DNA of 64,000 nt. Source: Kryptolebias marmoratus (Eukaryota > Chordata > Actinopteri > Cyprinodontiformes > Rivulidae). The stretch's first letter is position 1. Each line of letters begins with the position of its first letter. Below are positions 1 to 12,339 of this stretch, one piece after another. The position numbers were made by a program, and so were the translations under genes. The notes under the pieces were generated by a model. That model was not told the DNA's origin. It searched no databases and was given only the letters and a program-made list of their open reading frames with translations. Where the stretch lies: contig NC_051432.1 in assembly GCF_001649575.2 (NCBI RefSeq), positions 22,699,569 through 22,763,568 of the forward strand, given 5' to 3'.

Positions 1-181
1 ATCCTGCATGTTTTACTTGTTTCCTCTGCTCCAACACACCTGATTCAGAGGTTAAATCACCTCTTCATGTTCTGCAGAAGCCTGTTAATCACCCATTGAC
101 TCAAATCAGGTGTGTTGCAGCAGAGAAACAAGTAAAACATGCAGGATGGTGCCCCTCGAGGACCAGGATTGGACACCCCGG
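1..181. mobile_element. hAT-type MITE, copy 1 (truncated by the window edge)
   Basis: Lies in a C3 intron. It is nearly palindromic: the left part starts with ATCCTGCATGTTTTACTTGT and the right part carries its reverse complement, ending GGACCAGGATTGGACACCCC. It shares most of its length with the copies at 37795-38007, 44259-44451 and 54495-54709. No transposase is encoded. The family assignment rests on the intact 37795 copy. Confidence 0.8.
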
Positions 182-228
182 GTATAAACATTTACAGAGT
201 GCTGTGTGTGTGATAGTTGTTAACTCAC

Positions 229-3200
229 TTTAGATGTTCTTGTGGTATAGTGGTTTTCCCTGTTAAAGCTGAACTTGTCAGGCTTCGATCTGCCCGGCAA
301 CAAAATATCCACGTTCAGATCGTATTCTGGTTCTTTTGCATTGGTCCAATACTCTGCTACAGCATGGTACACCATTATAGTAGCCTGGAGACAGAAAAAA
401 AGCAAGAAATAGGAAGGAAAATTTAAAAAATAATTAAATTAACCTAAAACAGGGTAGAGTTTCGTTAAAAGCAATTGCAGAGGTTTATGTTAACAGAAAG
501 TATTGTGTTACCTGAGTTGATCCGTACCCTCCACCAACAAACTGTTGGCTGTTGAACCATCTGACAACAGGTCTTGCATCTTCAAAGGCCTATAATGAAA
601 TACATATTCAAGTATTTGTTTAATTTAAATGTTAATTAATTGTTTCAGTGTGGGGTTGTGTACTTGAGTACTTTTGAGCAGTCAACGTCGTACATGCAGT
701 GGACAGCTATTCAAACAATCTTAGTTTAGGTTGGTTAGCAATGTGAATTTTTGTTAGTTTAGAAAAATAGTAACAATGTAAACAATCACCTGATGTAAAA
801 GAGTCAAACTGTTTAAAATTAATAATATAAATTTTAGTTAAATTGCCAGAAAGTTAATTTTTGATATATTTTAAACAAATCTTCCAATTAACTGAAGTTG
901 TCTTCACCCCCCAGGAGAAAATAAGTGCTCAAAGTGATATAAACTTTCAGATAAGGTGTTGTTTTACAAAGCAAAAAATGTTCTTGAATCAGACATTTTT
1001 TTAAACTAATTTTTAGCTCAAATAAAAGTGCATGTGGAAATCGTTTTAATTTGCTAATTGTATTTTTATTATATACAGAAATTTTAAGTTAAACATTGCT
1101 TCTGAAGTACTCTAGTATAGGTTTTCCAACTTTTATTTGTAAGTGTGATCTGCTTGTAAAACATACTTGGACGAGCTTACCTTAGCTCTGACCAGAGCCA
1201 GAAGAGCATAAGCTGTTGCCTCTAGCGTGAACATTTTCCCTCCAGGAACAGGCCAGTGGGATAACTCTAGAAGACACGAACAGTTTATAACACGTGTGTA
1301 TAAAAACTCCCACCTCGCCCTGTTTGTTCCACATGGGCGGTTCCGGTCCTCTACCAGAGGCCTGGGAGATTGAGGGTTCTGCTCAGTATCTTAGCTGTTC
1401 CTAGGACAGAGATCTCTGAGGTTAATCCTGGGATCTGTTGGAGCCATTCTTCCAGTTTGGGTGTCTCAGCACCGAGTTTGCCAATGACCATTAGTACCAC
1501 TGAGGACTTGACTCTCCACAACCTCTTCAAATACCTTTTGTAAATTACTCTGTTTCTAATTTCTTTAAAAGAGTTACAATTATATAAGAGTTAAAAATAT
1601 TTTTTTTACTTTTTCTTATTGCCTTCTGAGCATATTCAGTCTTTATGATATTATTTTATATGCAATAAGAATTTTTTCATGTTACTCTACATTTCAGTGT
1701 GGCTTGAGCAGAAAAGTGCTGCACATCGTAATAGATTATTCAAAATGTGTAATAAACACATACCAGGAGAAGCAAACTTGTAGAGAATGTCCCGGTTCAG
1801 CTTGTTTTCATTGGCCAGGGCGTAAGATGTTATGGCAACGGCATAAGGGTTGGTGAGAGTCGGCAGACGTGTCTCCAGGTAGCTGATTGATTTGTCGATA
1901 CTGGATGGAAGACTCTGAACAAACAGAAAAAAGAAAAGAATATGGGAGCATGAAGGATTAATGGGCAGTCACCCAGAGACACCAACATGAACACAAAAAG
2001 CTTAACCGTTTATTTCCATTTAACAATTCAGTTTCCTTCTTCTTCATATGAGTTGAACTGATCTTATTTGCACACCACTCAACACTAATTGGACCCACAG
2101 TATAATGCTTTGTTGAAATGTCCTAATTAAAGAGTTACAGTTACTCCATGTGAAGCCTCACAGTTGTCAAGCCTGATTCAAAAACTTAAAAAAAAAAACA
2201 TTACAACTGGACTTCTGCTCTCTGTAGCTGAAGATGTTTTAACTCCCATCCAGGAGGCTTTCTCAGTTCAAAGCTGAAGAGTGTGGAGGTGCAGGCTTTG
2301 GACTGCATGGAAACCTACCTTATGTAATCTAGACTCACGCGCAGATAAGTTCACTTCCCTCCCAACGGAGAATCGTTCAGGTCATTGTCGCACTCTCCAG
2401 CTTTGAATTGAGAACGCCTCCCAGATGGGAGTCAAAACATCTTCAGCTACAGAGCAGAAGTCTAGTTGTATTGTTTTTAAATAAAACATTTTGAATTTAC
2501 CATGTCCTGTATGACCGAGAATCCACACCAGCATATGTCAAGCCTAATGTTATGTTGTTAGTGTTAGAGGAAAATTAATCCCATTAATCAAACACCATTA
2601 TACACAACATTCATTTATTCGTCATTTTATTTGATGCACAGATGTTGAGTAGCAATAAGTTTTGTTTTATAGACCTTTAAAAACTGTTTCTTATAACTAC
2701 AAATTCTGTTAATTTATTTACAATCCCACTTTCAGTCAAGTTGAAATGTATGATCATAACCTCCTAAGAAAGGATGGGCAGATGTTCACCAGTCTGTGAA
2801 AAACTAAAAATATTGGAAAAATTTTCTCAATGAAAACTGAGAAGACTTTGAATATCTCATCTTTTACAGTTCATAATTTAATCAAAAGCTTTCAGGAATC
2901 TGAAGAAATCTCTGTGCACAAGGACAAGGCCAAAAGTCAATATTGGATGCCCATGATCTCTAGGACCACAGGCATCTCTGTGTTAAAAACAAGCCAGATT
3001 CTGATATGAACATGCATATATAATACAAAGTAACATCTTCACTTAATTACCAATAAGCAAAAATACAAATGGGACATATATAAAAGTGAGGTAGGTCGAG
3101 GCTCTGCTTTGATTTCTGTATTGTTAATTTTAGGTTAGATGTCAGACTAAAAATCTTAGGAGGACTTAGTTTAACTTCACAGTTATTGTTTTTCTTTTTT

Positions 3201-6200
3201 CTGGCTCAACCTGGGCTCAAACCCCCTACCTCAGAATTAGTTTACCGTCTCAGTGAATTAATAAATTAAAAAATGACAAAATTGATTAAATTGGCTCTAT
3301 TTTATGATCTTGATTCTCCTGTTGTTTTCATTCTTCGGTAAAATGTGGGTGGATGCCTCCGCCTCACACCACCCCTCCCAACCTTCACCCCCAACCCTGA
3401 AGGAGGTCCTGCCGCAGTCCACCAATTAGTGATCACTGCTTTATACCCTGGTATTTATATTTAATTGATGTAATTGTTGCTGCTTTTTGTTGTTTGTTTG
3501 TTTTATTCATGGCAGCATCCTTATTCTAATTCCTTAACATATTGTACTTATAGGGAAGAAAATTTTCAGTTTAAATAAATAAAGAGTGTTAAAAAGAAGA
3601 AGAAAGGATAAAACACTGCAGGTAAGTACTTACACTAACAGATGCATCACATATTGTACGTGATTCTTGCATGGTAATGAGGCAGAAGGCTGTCATGGAG
3701 GCATCTGAATCTTTGCCATGCACATCACCCTAAACATCGACACACAATACCAACATGTCAGAGACATGTTGTAAACAGCGTCATCATGTCTAAAAAGCTA
3801 CACATTATTTTATCTAAGGCAGATCATCATCAGTTTCATTACTAGGTATTTTATTAGAGATAAAGATAAATAATGTATGCACTGGTGCACTCACCATCAT
3901 CTCTTTATGTATTACTTTTCCAACTTCCCTGAACATGCCATCAGGCTGCTGAGCATTGAGGATCAGATACTTCACAGCACCACAGATATGGTCACTTTCC
4001 ACTGCCACCAAATTGTAAGCAATAGCAAACACTCTGGCAACATATGCTGTCAGCCTGGAGGAAGAGAAGAGATGATGCAGCAGATAAGTTTTATTAATTT
4101 CTATTTAAAATCTGCTTTTGCATGTGTAAAAGTTAAGATGGTTATAATTCAGTGAATGTTTCAGTGCGTTACCAGCTGCTACTTGAATGATGAGTCCACA
4201 CAGAAAAAGACCCATCATTTTTACGGTACTGCAACTGATGCTTGTAGCCTTGACATAGCAAAAAACACAACCTTTTTAGAGAATGAAATTTAATTATTTT
4301 CCCCTACTCACTCAAAGTCATTTAGAGAAGTTTTTTGAAATGAGCTCTGTTTCTGTTTTCATGTATGTGAGAATACCATTTTTTATGTGCTGGATGGCTT
4401 CACTACGTTTTTGGAAGCCCACAGTTTCCCACTGGTTGGTTTTGTCCAAATATGTGGTTGCAATAACAGGCAGGGTCGTGTAGATCATGTTCTGCTCTCC
4501 ACAGCCTCCAGGTGCTCGAATCAATGTACCCATCGAATTTCCACTGATGGCGTTTTCCACCAATCCGGAAACTTGTTCTCTCCCTGCAAGTAGAGACACA
4601 CAGAGGACAAAATCGTAAAAAATAACATGGAGACCATTAAGCTAACACTCAGAAGTTCCAAACACCAATTATCTAATTACAACAATGCCAAAGCAGAGTT
4701 TATTGTTCAAGTATCACATAAGTGTCCCAGACTGAACAGCATGTCTCACCTGTCACAGACACCTGTGTGCTTGTTGGTGAATTTGGTACCAAATCAGTCC
4801 TGGGAATGTTACTGTTCAAAGTTACCACTTGTTTGCCATCTAAAAGAAAAAAAGTATGAGGGGTCAGTTAGTAGGTTATAAAAAAAATCAGATTAATAAA
4901 AAACTTCAATGCATTGTTGGTGTGTAAACATACCATTTCCATTTGCAATTGGATCTACAGTTACAATCTCAGCAGACTGAACCAGCACACCTTCAGGCTG
5001 AAAAAATTAAGATGGGAAAAACATGTGACATATATAATAATAATTTTGGATTATCAAAGTAATAATAAATCATTCTTGTTGATACAGTTTAACCACAGCA
5101 TCACCTGGTGCTTTTTCAAAAGTTCATAGTATTCAAACACTCTCAAGTTTTCTACACTTGCCATTTCTATTTCACATTTAAATGAATTGAAAATATTATT
5201 TTGTCAATGATCTGCAATGATGCTTTTTGAATGCTCAAAACTGAGGTCTTTGTGCTCTTTGTATCACTGATCTATTAGCGGCTTCTATATAATGACTGGA
5301 GTTTACCCATGTCTCATTAGGCATAATTAGGAAAACCCATGAAAAGCCTAATGGCTTTTAAAATAGTAAGTAAAATATTTGCTGAAAGAAGACAGAGAAA
5401 TTTTCCGCTCTCATAAAGGAACCATTGAACTAATTGGCCACAATCCCAATAGTGTGTGAAAAAGTTGCAATACAGTCAGCATTAAAACCAATCTTATTTC
5501 CAAAGATAGTGCAAGTAGGTTTATTGGTTGGCATTCATGTAGTTCATCTCTCTTACCACCACCCGCAGCTTCTTCTTAACTCCATCATTGAGATATGAGT
5601 CCTTAACAGCTGCTTTGACCTCAATGCTGCGTTCTCCTTCCTTCATGGGAATAATGATGTAGGGCACTGATCGCGTGGTATGGGCCCCAACATTGACCTC
5701 CTGACGGAACTTTCCACGTTTGGAGGCTGCGCTGCAAACGTTCTCTTCCTCTATCAGTTCAACACGAACCTTGGAAACAAGACAAAGAAAGACACAGACA
5801 TATAAAATAATATGAAACTCAATGCATTCATCCATGTTCTTTCGCCACTAAATGCTGTTTAGGGTGACTAAAAGCTGATGTCTTGTATCTCCAGGTGAGC
5901 AGGAGGGGTATACTCTGGACAGGTCACTATTCCATCACAGAGCCACATCCAGACACACAGGACAAACACCAATCCAAACACACACGCATAACAAAGTTCC
6001 ATCCATTTTCTTTACCCGCTTCTTCTTTACCCGCAGCAGTCACTGAGTGAGAGGCAGGGGACACCCTGGACAGGTCACAAGTTCATCACTGGGCCACAAA
6101 GAGACAAACAACCATTCACACTCCCACTCACACCAGAGTCATCAATTAACCTACATGCATGTTTTTGGTCTGTGGGAGGAAACTGGAGGACCTGGAGTAA

Positions 6201-9200
6201 ACCGACGTGTGCACAGGGAGAACATGCAAACTCCACCCCGAAAGGCCCCAGGCCAAGAAGTGATCCTGCAACCTTCTTGCTGGGAGGCAACAGCTCTAAC
6301 CACTACACCACTGTGCCACCCCATAACAAAGTTCAATATCCAAATAACCTAATATGCATGTTTTGATCGCTGGGAGGAAACTAAAGTACCTGAGGAAAAC
6401 TCATGGGTTATATGTAAATCTCCCTTACTTCTAGTTTTAGTGTAAAATTTACTAGTTAATGACTTACAGTGATGGGATCTGGGCTGTAGTTGTGAAGGAT
6501 TGCTTTGATTTCTAGCTGCTCTCCTCGGACAGCAGAATAAGGCAGCCGGAGATCAATGAAGAATTCCTTACGGACGATTACCTCCAATGGTTCACCGACA
6601 CAGAGTCCTTGAAGATGAGAGACCACACAAAAATGATGCAACAATGAAAGAGAATAAGCCTTTAAATGATGGGATAAGAGCAACAAAAACACAAACTGTA
6701 GTTAGTTACTCCTCACCAAGCGTTCTTGACAGGCTGATGCCGGTGAACTGCCAGGTTGTGATTGAGTCTTGCAAGGGAACATTTCTCACCAGTGATGTGG
6801 AGTGACTGAAACACAGAAAAGTGCAATCTCTGTCAGAGGCAGGTCTAGATGATGGTACTTTAAGAAAATAATTGACCGACTTGTGTGTGTGTGTGTGTGT
6901 GTGTGTTAATGTAGGCGGGTGTGTACATGTGCAGGGGTGCGTATGTCTTAAATGACTCACCAGTTGGCTTGAGTACAAGGTGGAAGAATGATGTCTGACC
7001 ACAGCCAACTCTCAGGAAAGTTGGTACGAGAAACTATTTCATTGCTGTCCGTGTAACTGTCATCCTCTTCACCTAAAATGGTATTACATCAGATATCATT
7101 ACTTTTTTTAGGAGAATGTGAATGCTTTCTCTCATTCTATTGTTTCTATTTCTTACTGCGAGCTAATTGAAGGTTTTCTTCTTTCTTCTCAACTATCTGG
7201 TTTTGCATCTCATTGCAGCAGTTCAGGAAGGCATCAACACAGGCTTGACCATCCAATATGTACTCTGCTCTCCGCTCACACGTGTATGAAAGTGGGATTT
7301 CCTTCATGCCGTCCAAACAACATTTACGCTGCTGTTCATCGCCATATTTACTCACTGACAAGAAAAAGGAGTTGTGGATGAAATAATGGATTGAGTCATA
7401 GAAATGTTTTTTTAAAATCTTCTCCAAGCTTAGTCATTAATATGAAGTTAACATGTTTTGGGATTTTTTGATAATGCATAGCCTGACAAGAATTAAAATG
7501 ATGATACATGAATGAAATGTCTTATACGTGTGTATTTGATGATTTAGAAATGTGTTTCTTACGCAGGGAGGTTCTGACTTCCAGGATAGTTGTGGCTCGC
7601 TTTCGTCTGGATGCTGTTTTACATTTCAACTCTAAAAGACAAAAAAAAGACAGAAAAAAAAGCATTTTAAATAAACTAACATTCTGTAATCTAGAATGGT
7701 GTTTTGATCTGAAAATGCATACAAAAAACAAAAAAGAACAAAACAGACATAAGGCAAAAACTTTTATAGGTTGTTTCAGTCATGTTAGTCATATTTATAA
7801 CCTGTGAATGAATTGAACAATTATTGAATTCATAGAAGGTAACTAAACCTAATAAACTATGATGGTAAACCCTAATTTCAGAAGAGGAATAATAAAAAAA
7901 GGAAAGCATTATAATCACCTTGTCTGTAGGGAGTTCCTGAGGCGGTATTGGACTCAAACAGCAGTCCAGCATCAAAGAACACATTCATACTGTTGCTTCC
8001 ACCACCAGGTGTGCAGCCGGTGTCATACTTTTCCACAATGTCCCACATCTGGAGGGCAGCAAAGTAAACAGACCAGGCTTAGGGTTACAAGACATGACAT
8101 TGTTATTGTTCTTAATTATTCTAAATAATCCTAACCTATATAAAAATGAATAACCATTGTAGAAATTACTTTTTTCTGGGTAAGACGGTTCTTATTGTTT
8201 AGAACATAGACGCCTTTGTCCACTGCAACCAGTCCCACTGTGGCACCTGGATCTCCTGTGACTCTCAGACTGAACATCTTGCGAGGCTCATAGGAGGGAA
8301 CCTGTCTTGCTGATTCCAAAGTCAACTATGTGTGAAGAAAAACCAAGAAATAAATTGTAAATATGTCCCATACATGGTTAACATCTGTGTGTCTTGTTTT
8401 TAATGTTGCTAATTGAATGTTGTGTGTCTCACTGATCCCATGCAGGAGTCTTTTACATCCACCCAAACTGAGTCTGACACCACTTCATTATCAGTTGGAT
8501 GGTAGTAGGCTAAGATGCGGAATGATGGCAACATCTCTTTGGTGACTGTAAGTATGAGGGAAATAAGTGTTTGTCCTTTTGTTTGGTAACGCTCAGACTT
8601 CACCAGCTGGCCTCTGCTTGTGATCTGAGGACACAGAGCTGCATATTAATACATGTGTATTTTAACTTGCACCGTTCAGAGGAGAAAAGCAAACATCTCT
8701 CACCAAGTATGTGATGTCCTTGGGTTGGGTTGGCTGCTGATTTAGGNNNNNNNNNNNNNNNNNNNNNNNNNNNNNNNNNNNNNNNNNNNNNNNNNNNNNN
8801 NNNNNNNNNNNNNNNNNNNNNNNNNNNNNNNNNNNNNNNNNNNNNNNNNNNNNNNNNNNNNNNNNNNNNNNNNNNNNNNNNNNNNNNNNNNNNNNNNNNN
8901 NNNNNNNNNNNNNNNNNNNNNNNNNNNNNNNNNNNNNNNNNNNNNNNNNNNNNNNNNNNNNNNNNNNNNNNNNNNNNNNNNNNNNNNNNNNNNNNNNNNN
9001 NNNNNNNNNNNNNNNNNNNNNNNNNNNNNNNNNNNNNNNNNNNNNNNNNNNNNNNNNNNNNNNNNNNNNNNNNNNNNNNNNNNNNNNNNNNNNNNNNNNN
9101 NNNNNNNNNNNNNNNNNNNNNNNNNNNNNNNNNNNNNNNNNNNNNNNNNNNNNNNNNNNNNNNNNNNNNNNNNNNNNNNNNNNNNNNNNNNNNNNNNNNN

Positions 9201-9262
9201 NNNNNNNNNNNNNNNNNNNNNNNNNNNNNNNNNNNNNNNNNNNNNNNNNNNNNNNNNNNNNN

Positions 9263-9361
<99 letters not shown>

Positions 9362-12275
9362 CCATCAATCGATCGATTTACATTTTATCCTTGACATGTT
9401 TTGTGTTATTTATGCTCTGTGTGTTTCAGACTGCTCACACTGATTTGCAAAGTGGCATCCGTTGCTTGTGTGTTGATGGTAAGTCTTGCCATGCCATTGG
9501 GCGCCGTGAAGCCCCTCACACCACCAGGGTTGACTACCACTGGGATATTGTCAGCTGGACTGTCATCAGGATTCACCACTTCAACCTGCAGTTAAACAGT
9601 AAAAAAATAATCAGACTCCTTCTAAATAGCTTACTACAAGAAAACTTAGATGTTTTGAAGCAAGGTTTTGTGGAAAGTAATTTCTAACAGTGATCAACCA
9701 GTTCAGGCTGTTAGCTACTCAGTTTGGACAGAATCCAACTCTGTTGCTCAAACTGAGATCGTTGAAGTAGCTATTTACAACAGTTAATATATTAATTGAT
9801 TGTAACTCACAGAAATCATCTAACTATTTAAACAAAGATCTAACGTTAATCAGGTTATACTTTTTTGGCACTATCTGCCACATAAATTACCGTTTGAATG
9901 ATTCACAAGAACTGTGCTGTGCAGTAGTTGCATCCTAATAAACAACAACAAATAGTCAAAACACATCTATAATTTACTGGCAGGAAATATAAAACAACTT
10001 TGGTTGTTTACCGCAACGTCAAAGGACATCCCTGGTTTGAAATATTTGGGAGTTTTTGTGAAAGTGATTCTGTACGGGGATGTGACAATCTGGATGCCTC
10101 TTAATTCCGCCTCCACCATTTCACTTCCTGTGATGAGAAAATAAACACATGTACACATAGGTGCTGTTTAATCTCCTGCTATCAAGTAATCACTTGGCTT
10201 CATTCTACAGGCTGCTTAACTCTCTAAAACAAGCAACGTTTTCTGCTGTTTTTTGTTTTTAAAAACGTATCTAGACAAAAAAAACTGTTTCATTCCAATC
10301 TTCTTATATAAAAAACATATTAAGCTTCATATATTATAGCTTCATACTGATCTTTAGTAGATTAACTGAACACCAGAGTCTGTTTTTATATCTGTTCTCA
10401 TTTTCCTCAGAAACTGTTTATTGATTTTGTTTGTTTTATTTTACCTAAATGACTCTATTATTACTTTTATTTCTTTAGCCAATCAAGGTTAAATGTATTA
10501 AACTGGCAAAACCAAACAATCTGTCTCTTACCGCTCTCTGTCAGCACACTGACAGCCACATATATGGAGTTGCCCACAAGCGCATTGATATCTGGAAACG
10601 TCTGAGTGATCTGTTCCCTTTTCAGCGTGACCTGTCCGTCTCCATTTTGGACCTAAAACAACAACATAAAGAATGGTTGGCCTGAATTTGAATGGACATG
10701 TTACATTTTTACTACATTTGGACTGGATTAGTAACACTGTGTGAGTCCTCACCGGCACTCGTGACAAAGAGTGAGGAAGACTCTTCTTCACGCTATTTTC
10801 CATAATTCCAAACACCACATAGGCCGTCCCATAAACTTCTTTTCCAAACAGATAACTATGACCAAAAGACATGGATATTTTAAGGCCACACCATAACAGC
10901 AACAAATCTGACCAGAGTAGACAATACTCTTTATTTTATGTTGCAGGGAATAAAAAAANNNNNNNNNNNNNNNNNNNNNNNNNNNNNNNNNNNNNNNNNN
11001 NNNNNNNNNNNNNNNNNNNNNNNNNNNNNNNNNNNNNNNNNNNNNNNNNNNNNNNNNNNNNNNNNNNNNNNNNNNNNNNNNNNNNNNNNNNNNNNNNNNN
11101 NNNNNNNNNNNNNNNNNNNNNNNNNNNNNNNNNNNNNNNNNNNNNNNNNNNNNNNNNNNNNNNNNNNNNNNNNNNNNNNNNNNNNNNNNNNNNNNNNNNN
11201 NNNNNNNNNNNNNNNNNNNNNNNNNNNNNNNNNNNNNNNNNNNNNNNNNNNNNNNNNNNNNNNNNNNNNNNNNNNNNNNNNNNNNNNNNNNNNNNNNNNN
11301 NNNNNNNNNNNNNNNNNNNNNNNNNNNNNNNNNNNNNNNNNNNNNNNNNNNNNNNNNNNNNNNNNNNNNNNNNNNNNNNNNNNNNNNNNNNNNNNNNNNN
11401 NNNNNNNNNNNNNNNNNNNNNNNNNNNNNNNNNNNNNNNNNNNNNNNNNNNNNNNNNNNNNNNNNNNNNNNNNNNNNNNNNNNNNNNNNNNNNNNNNNNN
11501 NNNNNNNNNNNNNNNNNNNNNNNNNNNNNNNNNNNNNNNNNNAAAAAAAAAAAAAAAAGGTAGAAACAAACTTCTGCAACTTTTTATTGGATTTTTAGAG
11601 GAAAAGTTATTATGTGAATAAAATGCTAAAATCAGCTGCCATCACATTCATAGATTTAACCTATAAAACCTTTATGTGACTGTTTATTACACAAATAAAA
11701 AATCTATTTCCTTTTTTTGTCGTTGCAGGGATGGGTTGTTGTATTGTAGTTTTTCGTTAAGCTGAAAGTTGTCTGGACTTTGCAGCCAATGAATGATCCA
11801 TTGATTATCTTGATTAAGTTGCAGAAGTGGATTAATCAAAGTTTTCTACATGATACTTAAATTTTTGTTTGTCCTGTCTGGTGCAATGCAACACAGTGCA
11901 AACACAGCACCGCTTGAAAGATATGTTTAGTTACATAAAACAATGTTCAAAGTACACGTCAGTTTCTTTTTAGAGTAAATTACAATCAAATGAGATTAAC
12001 AATCAAATCTAAGCAAGATGTCTTTGTACTCTTCTGTGAAAATCTTACCAGAAACTATCAGAAAAACATGACAAAGTATTTTTAAAAGTCTACAAATTCT
12101 GTTTAATAAATGCCAAGTATACAAGAGAAACAAACATTCCTGAGCTTTGTTTTCTTTAAATCAAAGTAAATGTGCAAAGACTCAGAAGGTGTACTTACAG
12201 AGGAGCTCCATCAGCAAGAGAAGTCAGTGAGACAAAGGCCAGAGAGGCCAGCAGCAGCAGGTGAGTCCTCCTCAT
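229..12275 (-). CDS. c3: Complement component C3, 5' and central part (3' exons off the left edge)
   Basis: C3 is the secreted central complement protein; C3a is released and C3b attaches to targets through its thioester. Supported coding exons in gene order: 12199-12275 (start ATG 12275-12273, signal peptide [20 protein letters not shown]), 10753-10855, 10532-10652, 10012-10127, 9439-9585, 8704-8746 (cut by gap), 8433-8624, 8170-8325, 7919-8048, 7563-7631, 7157-7354, 6961-7072, 6717-6805, 6468-6607, 5557-5769, 4934-4997, 4750-4839, 4377-4583, 4173-4248, 3895-4054, 3634-3729, 1764-1914, 1181-1266, 512-589, 229-384. All have AG/GT borders, and adjoining phases agree wherever neighbouring exons are visible. 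Seen: RRKR beta/alpha processing site (7597-7608), a six-cysteine anaphylatoxin exon ending LQLAR|S, thioester GCGEQNM (4486-4506) and catalytic His in VIHKEM (3907-3909). The exons for roughly residues 26-235 are missing at the 10959-11542 gap; the late CUB, MG8 and C345C exons are outside the window. A C3 paralogue is possible, but C4, C5 and A2M fit worse. Confidence 0.95.
1321..1545 (-). mobile_element. LINE fragment (C-terminal RT-protein region) in a C3 intron
   Basis: On the minus strand this translates to pieces such as [20 protein letters not shown] and [19 protein letters not shown], a block I recognise from fish non-LTR retrotransposon polyproteins downstream of the RT domain. The reading frame is short and broken. 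Family-level identification would need a repeat library. Confidence 0.6.
2202..2470. repeat. Foldback element with ~72-bp arms, plus 3' flank
   Basis: Left arm 2202-2276 and right arm 2399-2470 are reverse complements with few mismatches (TACAACTGGACTTCTGCTC against its complement), separated by about 120 bp. The sequence following the right arm, up to about 2545, matches 59601-59720. This marks a dispersed family rather than a one-off hairpin. It lies in a C3 intron between exons 1764-1914 and 3634-3729. Confidence 0.75.
4486..4506 (-). other. c3: C3 thioester motif GCGEQNM
   Basis: Seven codons inside exon 4377-4583. The Cys and Gln form the internal thioester that becomes reactive in C3b. 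The acid-base partner His is also present, in VIHKEM at 3907-3909, so the copy appears competent for fast transacylation to hydroxyl groups. This distinguishes it from teleost C3 paralogues that have lost the His. Confidence 0.93.
5880..6420. mobile_element. Nested SINE-like retroposon (inner copy 6000-6321)
   Basis: The inner copy of 322 bp is flanked by a perfect 13-bp target duplication CATAACAAAGTTC (5987-5999 and 6322-6334). The sequences outside (5880-5986 and 6335-6420) match the same family, so a younger copy landed inside an older one. Read on the minus strand, the inner copy begins with GGTGGCACAGTGGTGTAGTGG, resembling the tRNA-like head of a common teleost family. A third copy in opposite orientation is at 49582-49829. 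The element lies in the C3 intron between exons 5557-5769 and 6468-6607. Confidence 0.8.
7157..7354 (-). other. c3: C3a anaphylatoxin exon
   Basis: This exon follows the RRKR tetrabasic cleavage site in the preceding exon and encodes the ANATO fold: CC, C, C and CC in the expected spacing (KCCLDGM, YTCERR, QACVDAF, NCCNEM). It ends with LQLAR followed by Ser across the splice junction, the C3-convertase cleavage site that leaves the C-terminal LAR recognised by the C3a receptor. Confidence 0.92.
8747..9262. other. Assembly gap 1 (N) in C3
   Basis: 516 N bases cut the C3 exon starting at 8704 and are followed by a GATA microsatellite. About 70 residues of C3 between the ...LQIS and ...QPKDITYL segments should lie here. 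That amount of coding sequence fits the gap size. Confidence 0.95.
9263..9361. repeat. (GATA)n microsatellite
   Basis: About 24 perfect GATA units directly after gap 1, in a C3 intron. Adjacency to the gap suggests that the repeat caused the assembly break. Confidence 0.97.
10959..11542. other. Assembly gap 2 (N) where C3 exons are missing
   Basis: 584 N bases flanked on both sides by poly-A. C3 coding sequence is visible up to the signal-peptide exon on one side and resumes at [12 protein letters not shown] on the other, so about 210 residues should be here. No coding exon is seen in 11543-12192 or 10862-10958. The gap is probably larger than drawn. Confidence 0.9.
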
Positions 12276-12328
12276 CCTCCAACCTGATCCTGATCCGCCG
12301 TCAATGTGGATCCAGGCTCTGCTGCCTT

Positions 12329-12337
12329 CTTTTATCC
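12329..12337 (-). promoter_or_regulatory. TATA-like box of C3
   Basis: On the minus strand this reads GGATAAAAG. It lies about 55 bp upstream of the C3 start codon (12275), so a start site near 12300 would leave a short 5' UTR of 25-30 nt. TATA-driven transcription with a short leader is common for liver acute-phase genes. The position is seen; the function is inferred. Confidence 0.45.
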
Positions 12338-12339
12338 AC

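Noticed and set aside
8730..9368. Long open frames through N gaps and GATA, TGGA and TG arrays (also 10788-11621, 13042-13317, 23897-24783, 34404-34691)
   Set aside because: Products of unknown bases and stop-free simple repeats, not genes.
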